DNA of 64,000 nt from contig CANNOC010000008.1 in assembly GCA_947507155.1 (NCBI GenBank), positions 24,282 to 88,281 of the forward strand, written 5' to 3'. The position numbers and the translations under genes are program-made. The DNA comes from an uncultured Collinsella sp. GTDB lineage: Bacteria > Actinomycetota > Coriobacteriia > Coriobacteriales > Coriobacteriaceae. A model generated the notes under the pieces. It was given only the letters and a program-made list of their open reading frames with translations. It did no database searches and had not been told where the DNA came from. This document shows, in pieces, positions 42,937 to 52,270 of the stretch (position 1 is the first letter of the stretch; the number at the start of each line of letters is the position of its first letter).

Positions 42937-42999
42937 TCAGACCTCCATCTGACATCGTCTTGCGCTGATAGATAAACCATAAGAAATAAAACTGAGTTG

Positions 43000-43025
43000 A
43001 TTATAACGAAATGGTGACCGAATAC
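43000..43025 (-). promoter_or_regulatory. Possible promoter of pyk
   Basis: On the minus strand TATAAT is at 43000-43005, an optimal -10. The best -35 (TTGGGG) is 19 bp upstream and weak. The whole 440-bp gap to 43377 has no gene; besides this site it holds the leader hairpin at 43314-43367. Confidence 0.45.
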
Positions 43026-43313
43026 CCCAAAAAATCGACCGTATGCCGAATTAGAAGTTCATTTTTTGCGGAAAAACGGTATATGCAAAAACTTTACCAA
43101 CCGTTCTAACCGCTGCTATCTGGGCGATATTTCAGTTTGATGATGCGCCGAAGAAAAAACGTTTTATCAATGTTGAGCATCACACGGCCTGCACCGTTGC
43201 TTATGGACCATATTTCCAAATGGATTGTTTTGGCTAGACGCGTTGCTTTGGGGTACCATAGCTCCACTATCAACTGCCGCTCAGCACGGCAGCCTTGATG
43301 AGCCCTTGCCCTT

Positions 43314-43370
43314 CTCCTGGGAATTATGATCGGGCATCAATCTGCTGAGTGGCCCGAATCCCAGGAGGGG
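43314..43370 (+). promoter_or_regulatory. Leader hairpin sequestering the Shine-Dalgarno of the P-type ATPase
   Basis: CTCCTGGGA at 43314-43322 pairs perfectly with TCCCAGGAG at 43359-43367, and inner TCGGGC (43330-43335) pairs with GCCCGA (43352-43357). The right arm contains AGGAGGGG (43363-43370), the ribosome-binding site of the ATG at 43378. Folding would hide it. This may be an ion- or temperature-sensitive translational switch. I did not recognise a known riboswitch class. Confidence 0.55.
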
Positions 43371-43377
43371 ACTCTAT

Positions 43378-46059
43378 ATGCAAAAGGAATACCTGTCCGC
43401 CGCGGCGGAGGTGCTCAGCGACCAGGGTGTCGATGAGAACCTCGGCCTGAGCGACGACGAGGCGTCGTCGCGCCTCGCTAAGACAGGCCCTAACAAGCTC
43501 GAGGAAGCCGAGAAGACGCCGCTGTGGAAGCGTTTCTTTGAGCAGATGGCCGATCCCATGGTCATCATGCTGATCGTTGCCGCCGTCATCAGTGCGCTCA
43601 CGGGCATGGTCAAGGGCGAGCCCGACTTTGCCGATGTCGTCATTATCATGTTCGTCGTTATCGTCAACTCGGTGCTGGGCGTGGTCCAGGAAGCCAAGAG
43701 CGAAGAAGCCCTCGAGGCCCTGCAGGAGATGAGCGCGGCGCAGTCCAAGGTACTGCGCGACGGCAAGCTCGTGCACCTGCCGAGCGCCGAGCTCGTGCCC
43801 GGTGACGTGATCATGCTCGAGGCGGGCGACTCCGTTCCGGCCGACTGCCGCGTGCTCGAGAGTGCCACGATGAAGATCGAAGAGGCCGCCCTTACCGGCG
43901 AGTCCGTGCCCGTCGAGAAGCATACCAACGTGATCGAGCTCGCCGCGGGCACCGATGACGTGCCGCTCGGCGACCGCAAGAACATGTGCTATATGGGTTC
44001 CACCGTTGTGTACGGCCGTGGTCGCGCCGTCGTGGTCGGCACCGGCATGAACACCGAGATGGGCAAGATTGCCGGCGCCCTGGCCGAGGCCAAGGAAGAG
44101 CTCACGCCGCTGCAGGTGAAGCTCGCCGAGCTCAGCCGCATCCTTACCATTATGGTTATCGTCATCTGCGTCGTCATCTTTGGCGTCGACATCATCCGTC
44201 ACGGCGTGGGCAACGTCCTCACCGACCCGACTGCCCTGCTCGACACCTTTATGGTCGCCGTCTCGCTTGCCGTCGCCGCCATCCCCGAGGGCCTGGTCGC
44301 CGTCGTGACCATCGTGCTTTCGCTCGGCGTGACCAAGATGGCCAAGCGCCAGGCGATCATCCGCAAGCTTTCTGCCGTCGAGACCCTTGGCTGCACGCAG
44401 ACCATCTGCTCCGACAAGACCGGCACCCTTACCCAGAACAAGATGACCGTCGTCAAGCACGAGCTCGCTGCGCCCAAGGAGAAGTTCCTGGCCGGTATGG
44501 CCCTTTGCTCCGATGCCCAGTGGGACGAGGAGCTGGGCGAGGCCGTGGGCGAGCCGACTGAGTGTGCGCTCGTCAACGACGCCGGCAAGGCTGGTCTCAC
44601 CGGCCTGACTGCCGAGCACCCGCGCGTGGGCGAGGCCCCGTTCGACTCGGGCCGCAAGATGATGTCCGTGGTCGTCGAGACCCTGGACGGCGAGTACGAG
44701 CAGTACACCAAGGGCGCGCCCGACGTGGTGATCGGCCTGTGCACCCATATCTACGAGGGCGAAAAGGTCGTCCCACTGACCGAGGAGCGTCGCGCCGAGC
44801 TCGTGGCCGCCAACAAGGCCATGGCCGACGAGGCCCTGCGCGTGCTGGCGCTGGCAAGCCGCACTTACACCGAGGTCCCGAGCGACTGCAGCCCCGCTGC
44901 GCTCGAGCACGACCTGGTCTTCTGCGGCCTATCCGGCATGATTGACCCTGTCCGCCCCGAGGTCGCCGACGCCATCCGCGAGGCCCACGATGCCGGTATT
45001 CGCACCGTCATGATCACGGGCGACCATATCGACACCGCCGTGGCCATTGCCAAGCAGCTGGGCATCGTCGCCGATCGCAGCCATGCCATCACCGGTGCCG
45101 ACCTCGATCGCATGAGCGACGAGGAGCTCGACGCGCACATCGAGGACTACGGCGTGTACGCTCGCGTCCAGCCCGAGCACAAGACCCGCATCGTCGAGGC
45201 CTGGAAGTCGCGCGACCAGATCGTGGCCATGACGGGCGACGGCGTCAACGACGCCCCGTCCATCAAGCGCGCCGACATCGGCGTGGGCATGGGCATCACC
45301 GGTACCGACGTCACCAAGAACGTTGCCGACATGGTGCTTGCCGACGACAACTTCGCCACCATCATCGGTGCTTGCGAAGAGGGCCGTCGCATCTACGACA
45401 ATATCCGCAAGGTCATCCAGTTCCTGCTTTCGGCTAACCTTGCCGAGGTGTTCTCGGTGTTTATCGCCACGCTCATCGGCTTTACCATCTTCCAGCCGGT
45501 GCAGCTGCTGTGGGTGAACCTGGTCACCGACTGCTTCCCCGCGCTCGCGCTGGGCATGGAGGATGCCGAGGGCGACATCATGAAGCGCAAGCCGCGCAAC
45601 GCCAAGGACGGCGTCTTTGCCGGTAATATGGGCCTGGACTGTGTGGCCCAGGGCTTGATCATCACCGTGCTGGTGCTGGCGAGCTTCTTTGTGGGCGTGT
45701 ACTTTGACATGGGCTACATCCACATCGCCGATATGATCGCCGGCAATGCCGACGAGGAAGGCGTGATGATGGCGTTCATCACGCTCAACATGGTCGAAAT
45801 CTTCCACTGCTTCAATATGCGCAGCCGTCGTGCGTCGCTGTTTAGCATGAAGAAGCAGAACAAGTGGCTGTGGGCATCTGCCGCGCTGGCGCTGGTACTG
45901 ACGGTTATCGTGACCGTTCAGCCGACGCTTGCCGAGATGTTCTTTGGCCCCGTGACGCTTGAGCTCAAGGGCGTTATCGCCGCCCTGGGCCTTGCCTTCC
46001 TGATCATTCCGTTGATGGAGATCTACAAGGCGATCATGCGCGCTGTGGAGAAGGAGTAA
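43378..46059 (+). CDS. Calcium-type (P2A) cation-transporting P-type ATPase
   Basis: 893 aa membrane pump with the full P-type layout. After the cation-ATPase N-domain and helices M1-M2 comes the actuator motif LTGESVPV (reads ALTGESVPVEK), M4 AAIPEGLVAVV, phosphorylation motif CSDKTGTLT, KGAPD in the nucleotide domain and MTGDGVNDAPS in the hinge. M5 NLAEVFSVF and M6 WVNLVTD with acidic residues fit the calcium-binding helices of SERCA/LMCA1-like exporters. It probably exports Ca2+; Mn2+ or Mg2+ are alternatives. Its ribosome-binding site lies in a stable hairpin. Confidence 0.92.
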   Translation: MQKEYLSAAAEVLSDQGVDENLGLSDDEASSRLAKTGPNKLEEAEKTPLWKRFFEQMADPMVIMLIVAAVISALTGMVKGEPDFADVVIIMFVVIVNSVLGVVQEAKSEEALEALQEMSAAQSKVLRDGKLVHLPSAELVPGDVIMLEAGDSVPADCRVLESATMKIEEAALTGESVPVEKHTNVIELAAGTDDVPLGDRKNMCYMGSTVVYGRGRAVVVGTGMNTEMGKIAGALAEAKEELTPLQVKLAELSRILTIMVIVICVVIFGVDIIRHGVGNVLTDPTALLDTFMVAVSLAVAAIPEGLVAVVTIVLSLGVTKMAKRQAIIRKLSAVETLGCTQTICSDKTGTLTQNKMTVVKHELAAPKEKFLAGMALCSDAQWDEELGEAVGEPTECALVNDAGKAGLTGLTAEHPRVGEAPFDSGRKMMSVVVETLDGEYEQYTKGAPDVVIGLCTHIYEGEKVVPLTEERRAELVAANKAMADEALRVLALASRTYTEVPSDCSPAALEHDLVFCGLSGMIDPVRPEVADAIREAHDAGIRTVMITGDHIDTAVAIAKQLGIVADRSHAITGADLDRMSDEELDAHIEDYGVYARVQPEHKTRIVEAWKSRDQIVAMTGDGVNDAPSIKRADIGVGMGITGTDVTKNVADMVLADDNFATIIGACEEGRRIYDNIRKVIQFLLSANLAEVFSVFIATLIGFTIFQPVQLLWVNLVTDCFPALALGMEDAEGDIMKRKPRNAKDGVFAGNMGLDCVAQGLIITVLVLASFFVGVYFDMGYIHIADMIAGNADEEGVMMAFITLNMVEIFHCFNMRSRRASLFSMKKQNKWLWASAALALVLTVIVTVQPTLAEMFFGPVTLELKGVIAALGLAFLIIPLMEIYKAIMRAVEKE

Positions 46060-46070
46060 CGCACCTGTCC

Positions 46071-46165
46071 GGGCCCGACCGCCTGCGGGGTTTCCACGGG
46101 CACGTCCTCGCCGCTTTGCGGCTGCGGGATGTGCCCTTAGGAAACCCCTTCCGACGGGCGGGCCC
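46071..46165. repeat. 95-bp GC-rich inverted repeat
   Basis: GGGCCCG at 46071 and GGGCCC at 46160-46165 bound a long imperfect palindrome. It includes GGGGTTTCC/GGAAACCCC and GGGCAC/GTGCCC pairs and a TTT apex. It has no T-run and no ORF. Confidence 0.65.
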
Positions 46166-46224
46166 TGCGGTATCCTTGCTGGCTTTTCTCCCGTGCGGAT
46201 GAAAAGGGCTGAGGGAAAGTATGT

Positions 46225-46258
46225 GAGCTGGTCGGGCTTTGCCCGGCCAGCTCTTTTT
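46225..46258 (+). terminator. Intrinsic terminator upstream of rsgA
   Basis: A 13-bp stem (46225-46237 with 46241-46253, one G-U), loop TTT, then TTTTT. It ends the ATPase transcript or attenuates rsgA. Confidence 0.8.
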
Positions 46259-46306
46259 GATTTAAAATACCTGCTCAGTTGTGATTTGTGGTGCTGGGAG
46301 GCGCTT

Positions 46307-47491
46307 GTGGGCAAGGCGAAGGCTAAGGCGAAGAAAAAGACGACGGGGGCGCGGGCTAAGCGCGATCGTCGTCGGAAGCTTGCGACCGAAGCTCCCGCGT
46401 CTGCCGAGGAGCTGCTGGCAAGCGTGCCGGGACTCGATGCGCTGCAGGATGTTCCGGCGTTCGACGATCTGCCGGTCGATGATGCTCAGCGGGCTGCCTT
46501 CGATGATTATTGTGCTCGGGCCGAGGAGCCCGAGCAGATGCAGCTTGGTGCCGTGGTGCGCCTGGATCGTGGGTTTCCGCTGGTGGCGACTGCCGATGAC
46601 ACCTTTCGTGCCGAGCATGCCGTGGGGTTTGCCAAGCCGCGTGGCGAGGACGAGGTTCTGCTGCCCGCCGTGGGCGACCGCGTGGCGGTGCGTCGTGCGC
46701 CCGGGCACGACATGGGCGTGATCGAGTGCGTGCTGCCACGCCGCACGAGTTTTGAGCGCTGGCGCGGACGCGCTCGCGGCGAGCGTCAGGTGCTTTGCTC
46801 CAACGTGGATAGCGTGCTGATCGTGCAGGCGCTCGGCGCCGGCGAGGTACTGCTCGACCGCGTGGCGCGCTCGCTGGTGTTGGCACTCGACTGCGATGCC
46901 GAGCCGGTGGTGGTACTCACCAAGGCCGACCGCTGCGACGCCGATGAGCTCGAGCGCGATCTGGACCGTGTGCACCGCTTGGTGGGTCCGGACGTGCGCG
47001 TGATCGTGACGTCCTCTGCCGAGGGTCGTGGCCTGGACGAGGTGCGCGCCTGCGTGCCCGCCGGGAGCTGCGCCATGATCTTGGGTGAATCGGGTGCTGG
47101 CAAGTCGACGCTGCTCAACGCGCTGCTGGGTCACGATACGTTGGCGACCGGCGGCGTACGTGAGCGCGATGACCAGGGTCGCCACACCACGGTCGCGCGC
47201 GTGATGGTGGCGCTGCCGGGCGAAGCCGGCGTTATTGCTGACGCGCCGGGCCTGCGCAGTCTGCCGCTCGTGGGGCATGAGCGGGGCTTGGCACGCGCGT
47301 TTCCCGAGATCGTCGAGGCGTCGCGTGCGTGCCGGTTTGGCGACTGCACGCATACCCACGAACCGGGCTGCGCCGTTCGCGAGGCCGAGGATGCCGGGCA
47401 AATCGACAGCCTGCGCCTGGAGACGTTCCAAAACCTGGCGTCATCCATGCGTGTGAGTGCTCAGATGCTCGATCCCGATGTCCATCTGTAA
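46307..47491 (+). CDS. rsgA: Ribosome small-subunit-dependent GTPase A
   Basis: Circularly permuted GTPase that helps mature the 30S subunit. 394 aa. An OB-fold N-terminal part follows a Lys-rich tail (GKAKAKAKKKTTGARAKRD). The G motifs occur in permuted order: G4 VVLTKAD, then G1 ILGESGAGKST, then G3 IADAPGLR. The zinc knuckle is CRFGDCTHTHEPGC. GTG 46307 has GGGAGG at 46296-46301. It lies behind a terminator and in front of the Tad locus and is probably monocistronic. Confidence 0.94.
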   Translation: MGKAKAKAKKKTTGARAKRDRRRKLATEAPASAEELLASVPGLDALQDVPAFDDLPVDDAQRAAFDDYCARAEEPEQMQLGAVVRLDRGFPLVATADDTFRAEHAVGFAKPRGEDEVLLPAVGDRVAVRRAPGHDMGVIECVLPRRTSFERWRGRARGERQVLCSNVDSVLIVQALGAGEVLLDRVARSLVLALDCDAEPVVVLTKADRCDADELERDLDRVHRLVGPDVRVIVTSSAEGRGLDEVRACVPAGSCAMILGESGAGKSTLLNALLGHDTLATGGVRERDDQGRHTTVARVMVALPGEAGVIADAPGLRSLPLVGHERGLARAFPEIVEASRACRFGDCTHTHEPGCAVREAEDAGQIDSLRLETFQNLASSMRVSAQMLDPDVHL

Positions 47492-47508
47492 TTGAATCTA
47501 CCTATGAC

Positions 47509-47547
47509 AGCCGTCTCCCAATGGTACGGGAGGCGGCTATTTTATTG
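47509..47547 (+). terminator. Terminator of rsgA
   Basis: An 11-bp stem (47509-47519 with 47528-47538) containing one wobble, followed by TATTTTATT. The rest of the gap to 47743 has no gene; 47591-47628 carries the blocks shared with 14074-14120. Confidence 0.75.
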
Positions 47548-47743
47548 CCGATGCGCCCCTAAACGTGCGTTTTGCTGACGTGCTGACCAAAACCTTGCCA
47601 CGAGCTTGACGGGCCGGTCAGCTTTTGGTCGGCAATTGGTTTGACACTCAAAACCAAGATCGCGATCGCACCGTTTTGCTGCTTGCCCGCTCGGACAATG
47701 GTGCTACGGGCATCCGCCCGGTGCTACCTTGAGAGGAGCGGCC

Positions 47744-48403
47744 GTGAACAAGAGCAAGCGCATCGCCATCAGTCTAATCGCGGGTGTGCTCGCCGCGCTG
47801 CTCTGCATGGTCTACGCATCGTCAATCCGCTCGCAGGCCGAGCGGGCCCAGGCCGAGACGCTGGCCAAGTACGGCGGCGATCGCGTCGAGGTGTGCGTCG
47901 CGGCACGCGATATCGACGCGGGCGAGACCCTCGACGAGACCAATGTCATAACCCAGGAATGGCTGGCGAGCCTGCTGCCGCGCGATGCGGCGACCGAGCT
48001 ACGCCACGTGCGCGGCGACGTGACGACCTCGCGCATCCCTAAAAATGCCGTGATTTGCGATGTCTACACCAAAACCGAAAGCCATACGCTCGAGGTGCCC
48101 AAAGGCAAGGTTGCCGTTTCGGTGGCGGTCGATGCCGAGCATTCGGTCGGGGGTGCCACGGGCGTGGGCAGCTACGTGGATGTGTACGTGCAAAAGGACG
48201 GCGTGACCGATCGGCTGTGCGGTGCGCGCGTGATCGATACCAGCGAAGAGGCCGGCGCCACGCGCGAAGGCAAGATCGAATGGGTGACGCTGGCGGCCGA
48301 CCCCGAAGACGTTAAGGAATTGCTGGGGGCCTCGGGCAAGGGGGCGGTCAGTTTGACGATTCCCGCCGCGGTGCGCGGCAAAAAGAGCGGAGGCGACGAG
48401 TGA
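47744..48403 (+). CDS. Flp pilus assembly protein CpaB-like (SAF domain)
   Basis: 219 aa. One N-terminal helix (about 8-27) anchors it, followed by a SAF domain with VEVCVAARDIDAGETLDETNV and the RcpC/CpaB C-terminal domain with GSYVDVYVQ. In Gram-negatives CpaB works at the outer membrane with the secretin; in Gram-positives without a secretin it is thought to support the pilus at the wall. GTG 47744 has GAGAGGAG upstream. It is the first gene of the Tad locus and overlaps the next by one base. Confidence 0.87.
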   Translation: MNKSKRIAISLIAGVLAALLCMVYASSIRSQAERAQAETLAKYGGDRVEVCVAARDIDAGETLDETNVITQEWLASLLPRDAATELRHVRGDVTTSRIPKNAVICDVYTKTESHTLEVPKGKVAVSVAVDAEHSVGGATGVGSYVDVYVQKDGVTDRLCGARVIDTSEEAGATREGKIEWVTLAADPEDVKELLGASGKGAVSLTIPAAVRGKKSGGDE

Positions 48404-50046
48404 TGAAGGCGATCTGGCTTGCATGCTGCGCGTGTGGTGATTACGGATTGCTGCAGCGGGAAGTCGAGGGCCGCGATGCGGGCGCGCAGGTGCTTCGCGT
48501 GGGCGACCTGGATGGGCTGGTGTCCATGGCACGGGCGTTTCCGTCGCGTCGCGGGGCGGCGATTATCGCGGCAGCCCTGTTCGATGCCGAAGACGTGCGA
48601 AAGACCGTTGCGCGCCTGACGGCCGAGGGCCGCGTGAGCCGCGTGGTCGTACTGATAGAGACGCTCGATCCTTCGGATATCGAGGGGCTGTTTCGCGCAG
48701 GGGCGACCGAGGTTATCGCTGCGCGTAGCATATGCGGCAACGGGCGCGCGGGCGAGGGAACGGTTGACTACGACCGGTGTCTGACGATTGAGCCCGATGC
48801 TTTTGTTGATAGGGAACCCGGGGCGCCTCGCGCTACAAGAGGCCCGCGTGTTGATGATTATGGAAAAGCGGAAGCCGAGCATGGTCGGTGTCCCCGGGAT
48901 CCCCTTGCATACGATGAAGTCGGAGAGCCGGTGCCGTATGGCGAGGATCTTTTGGATGCTGATATGGGATACGTGCATGGCGTGAGCCTGGTCGATGAGC
49001 TCGACGAGGTGGAGGGGCTTGCCGAGAGCGACAGCGTGCGTGTCGATGCGACCGTGAAGTCTCCAGACTCGGTCCCGCAGACCGAGCAACCTGCCATGCC
49101 GGCTTGGGCGCAGCATATGAGCGCTGCCGGGGAGACGGGGACGTTGCCGTCCGTGCCCGCGTCGCCTGCCCCCGCGCCGCCGGCGGATGCCGCCGCTCCG
49201 TCGCATCGAGCTCCGGTTGTCTGCGCCGTCTCGGGTTCGGGCGGTTGCGGCAAGTCGACGATCGTCGCCGCCATGTCGCACGCGGCGTCGCTGCTGGGCC
49301 TGCGTGCTGCCGTGCTCGACTTGGACCTGATGTTTGGAAACCTCTACGACCTGTTGGGCGCCGATGCCCCGCATGACATGGCGACGCTTATCGAGCCATC
49401 GGCTGCTGGCGCACTCGCCGAATCGGACATCGTGGCCGCCTCGATGCGCGTGGCCCCGGGCGTCACGCTTTGGGGCCCGGTCGCCGCGCCCGAACAGGCC
49501 GAGCTCATGGCGCGTCCGGTGGAGCTGCTGCTTGACGTCTTGCGCCGCGAATCCGACGTGGTGCTTGTCGACACCTCGGTCTTTTGGGGTGACGCCGTGG
49601 CGGCCGCGGTGGCGGCAAGCGACCGCTGCCTGGTCGTGGGCGATCAATCGGTGTCATCTGCGACGTCCGCGACACGCGTTATCGAACTGGCGAGCCGTGT
49701 GGGCGTGCCGCGTACGCGCATGAGCGCCGTATTCAACCGGTTTGGCGCGCGCGGCGCCGACGAGGATGTCGCCATGCGCTTTGAGATTACCTGCGCGTTG
49801 AGCTCCAAGATTCGCATTGCCGACGGCGGGCAGGATTTGACGGCGCTCATGGCATTCGGCCGTGCTGACGAGGCGGTGGGCCAGACCAGCGCTTTTGCCA
49901 CCAGCGTGCGCGAAGCCACGCGCGAGATGCTCGTGGAGCTGGGCTGCGCCGTCGGTCCCTGGAGTGACATGGTCACCGACCGCGCGACGCGCACCGAGCG
50001 CCCACGTATCCGTCTTCCCTGGTCGCGCGAGGGTGATTCGCGATGA
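48403..50046 (+). CDS. CpaE/TadZ-like pilus assembly P-loop protein
   Basis: 547 aa. The N-terminal 110 residues resemble a receiver-like fold without a clear phosphorylation site. A 200-residue low-complexity linker follows. The C-terminal MinD/ParA-like domain has a deviant Walker A, VSGSGGCGKSTIVAAMSHAA, and AVLDLDLMFGNL, the conserved TadZ block. TadZ localises the pilus machine to a site in the cell. The ATG overlaps the CpaB stop (TGATG); GTG 48400 is possible. The CpaF ATPase overlaps its end. Confidence 0.85.
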   Translation: MKAIWLACCACGDYGLLQREVEGRDAGAQVLRVGDLDGLVSMARAFPSRRGAAIIAAALFDAEDVRKTVARLTAEGRVSRVVVLIETLDPSDIEGLFRAGATEVIAARSICGNGRAGEGTVDYDRCLTIEPDAFVDREPGAPRATRGPRVDDYGKAEAEHGRCPRDPLAYDEVGEPVPYGEDLLDADMGYVHGVSLVDELDEVEGLAESDSVRVDATVKSPDSVPQTEQPAMPAWAQHMSAAGETGTLPSVPASPAPAPPADAAAPSHRAPVVCAVSGSGGCGKSTIVAAMSHAASLLGLRAAVLDLDLMFGNLYDLLGADAPHDMATLIEPSAAGALAESDIVAASMRVAPGVTLWGPVAAPEQAELMARPVELLLDVLRRESDVVLVDTSVFWGDAVAAAVAASDRCLVVGDQSVSSATSATRVIELASRVGVPRTRMSAVFNRFGARGADEDVAMRFEITCALSSKIRIADGGQDLTALMAFGRADEAVGQTSAFATSVREATREMLVELGCAVGPWSDMVTDRATRTERPRIRLPWSREGDSR

Positions 50047-51371
50047 GCTTGCAAACAAGGATTAAGGAAGCCGGTGCGGCCGCGGCGGCGGCGCCTGTTG
50101 ATGCGGGGCGCCACCGTGCCGTCAAGCGCCGCACCAAGCGCGCCGTGATGGACCGCATGGGCTATGACGAGGTGGCGCGTATCAGCGCATACATCGATCC
50201 GGCGCGCGCCCGCTCGGAATTGCGTCCTGCGGTGGAGGCGGCGCTCAACGTGGAGGAGCCGGGCGACCTGGCGACGCCCGAGCGCGAGACCATCATCGAC
50301 GAGATCTTGGACGACGTGGTGGGCCTGGGCCCGCTGCAGCCGCTCATCGAGGACGACACCGTCACCGAGATCATGGTCAACGGTTGCCGCTCGGCTTTCT
50401 TTGAACGCGGCGGCGTCTTATATCCCATCGAGCATGCATTTGAGGATGACGAGCAGATCCGCGTGCTCATCGACCGCATCATCTCGCCGCTGGGCAGGCG
50501 CATCGACGAGCGCAGCCCCATTGTCAACGCCCGCCTCAAGACGGGCTATCGCGTCAACGCGGTGATCCCGCCCGTGGCGATTGATGGACCAATCCTCACC
50601 ATCCGCAAGTTTTCAGACCGCATCTGTTCGTTGGACGAGCTTGTGGGCCTGGGGTCGCTACCGCTTTGGTATGCGCAGCTGCTTTCGTGCGCGGTATCGC
50701 TGCGCCAGGATTTGGCGGTTGCAGGTGGCACGGGGTCGGGCAAGACCACACTGCTCAACGCGCTATCGTGCGAGATATCCACCGGCGAGCGCATCGTGAC
50801 GATCGAGGACTCCGCCGAGCTCAAGTTTGCACATCACCCGCATGTGGTTCGCCTGGAGGCGCGCGAGGCTTCAATTGAGGGCGAGGGCGCGGTGACAATC
50901 CGCGATCTGGTGACCAACGCCCTGCGCATGCGTCCCGACCGTATTGTGGTGGGTGAGGTGCGCGGTGCGGAATGTTGCGACATGCTGCAGGCCATGAACA
51001 CCGGGCACGACGGATCGCTTACCACGCTTCATGCGGGCACCGAGCAGGAGACCGTGGTGCGTTTGACGCTGCTTGCGCGCTATGGCATCGATCTGCCGAG
51101 CGAGCTTATCGAGGAGCAGATTGCCATGGCGCTCGACGGCATCGTGATGTCCGAGCGTCATGCGGACGGCAGGCGTTTCGTGTCCTCCTATTCGGGGGTG
51201 CGACGCGGCACGTCAGGCGGCGTGGAGCTTGAGCGCTACGTGACGTTCGATGCCGCCACGCGCACCTGGACGCTCGATCGCGAGCCTCCGTTTATCGCGG
51301 AGGGCCTGCGCTCGGGAACGCTCACACAAGAGGAGGTGGACGAATGGAGATCGTTGTGCCCCTCGTCGTAG
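50043..51371 (+). CDS. Tad pilus secretion ATPase CpaF/TadA
   Basis: Motor ATPase of the Tad system, 442 aa. Walker A is GGTGSGKTT. Next come the Asp box with TIEDSAEL, the Walker B-like [12 protein letters not shown] and the His box [11 protein letters not shown]. It powers pilin polymerisation and perhaps retraction. The start overlaps the CpaE stop by four bases. The stop lies inside the TadB gene, so the ATPase and the platform proteins are translated together. Confidence 0.95.
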   Translation: MSLQTRIKEAGAAAAAAPVDAGRHRAVKRRTKRAVMDRMGYDEVARISAYIDPARARSELRPAVEAALNVEEPGDLATPERETIIDEILDDVVGLGPLQPLIEDDTVTEIMVNGCRSAFFERGGVLYPIEHAFEDDEQIRVLIDRIISPLGRRIDERSPIVNARLKTGYRVNAVIPPVAIDGPILTIRKFSDRICSLDELVGLGSLPLWYAQLLSCAVSLRQDLAVAGGTGSGKTTLLNALSCEISTGERIVTIEDSAELKFAHHPHVVRLEAREASIEGEGAVTIRDLVTNALRMRPDRIVVGEVRGAECCDMLQAMNTGHDGSLTTLHAGTEQETVVRLTLLARYGIDLPSELIEEQIAMALDGIVMSERHADGRRFVSSYSGVRRGTSGGVELERYVTFDAATRTWTLDREPPFIAEGLRSGTLTQEEVDEWRSLCPSS

Positions 51372-52270
51372 GGGGCTTGACAGGGCTTTCTGCCGCGGTG
51401 GCGTGCGGGGCGGAGCCTCGTGTGTCGCGCGTGCCGCCGGCGGAACTGGTCAGTCATGCGCTTGAGTCGGTTGCCGAGAGGCTGCCGCGCGAGTTGGTAG
51501 AAAACGACCTGCTAAAAAAGATTGCCCGCTCCTGGGCGGCGCTGGTTCCAGCACATCGCCTTGGCCTTGTTATCGAGGATGACGAGGCGCGCCTGGCATG
51601 CTTGCTGCTATCGAGTGGTGTCTGCGGCATTGCCCTGACTGTCGTATCGCTGTCGCCCATCGGCTTTGTCCTGGGGCTGCTCGCACCGTTTGGCGTAGGC
51701 GCCGCTCGCGACACCTTCGACCGTCGCCGCGAGCAACACGATGTGGAAGAAGCCATGCCCGAGGCCTTTACGGCGCTCTCTATGTCGCTCGCCTCGGGTC
51801 ATTCGCTGGCCCAGGGCATGAGGTTTGTGGGAACTCACGCGCAAGAGCCGGTGCATACCGAGTTTTTGCGCGTGGCGACGGCGATCGACTGCGGCGTCTC
51901 GGCGACTGATGCGTTGGATGACCTACTCGACCGTATCGATGCCCCCGGCCTTTCGCTTGTCACCTTGGCGCTCAAGGTGTCGCAGCGAACCGGTGCCCCG
52001 CTTGCCGACCTGTTGTCCGAGGCGTCGAGCATGGTGGGGGAGCGCATTGAGCTCAAGCGCCGCTTGGACGTCAAGACATCGCAGGCTCGTATGTCGGCAC
52101 ACATGGTCTCGGCGATGCCGGCGGGTATGTGCGCGGTGCTGGCGCTGCTTTCGGCCGACTTTCGCCGCGGCCTTGCAACGCCGGCGGGTGCCGGTGCCGT
52201 GGTACTGGGACTTGCCCTCAACGCCGTCGCCCTGGTGGTCATCCGACGCATTATGCGGGTGGAGCTATGA
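51344..52270 (+). CDS. Tad pilus platform protein TadB
   Basis: 308 aa type II secretion F-domain protein. Hydrophobic segments lie at the N-terminus, around 85-120 and at the C-terminus. The central part has MPEAFTALSMSLASGHSLAQGMRF, the typical T2SSF helix pair, and SAMPAGMCAVLALL. It forms the inner-membrane platform with TadC, on which the ATPase acts. AGGAGGTGG upstream of ATG 51344 is a near-ideal ribosome-binding site inside the cpaF end. The stop overlaps the TadC start (ATGA). Confidence 0.9.
   Translation: MEIVVPLVVGGLTGLSAAVACGAEPRVSRVPPAELVSHALESVAERLPRELVENDLLKKIARSWAALVPAHRLGLVIEDDEARLACLLLSSGVCGIALTVVSLSPIGFVLGLLAPFGVGAARDTFDRRREQHDVEEAMPEAFTALSMSLASGHSLAQGMRFVGTHAQEPVHTEFLRVATAIDCGVSATDALDDLLDRIDAPGLSLVTLALKVSQRTGAPLADLLSEASSMVGERIELKRRLDVKTSQARMSAHMVSAMPAGMCAVLALLSADFRRGLATPAGAGAVVLGLALNAVALVVIRRIMRVEL

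Noticed and set aside
41377..42975. A 532-codon open frame opposite pyruvate kinase
   Set aside because: pyk is clear on the minus strand; the plus frame is a shadow.
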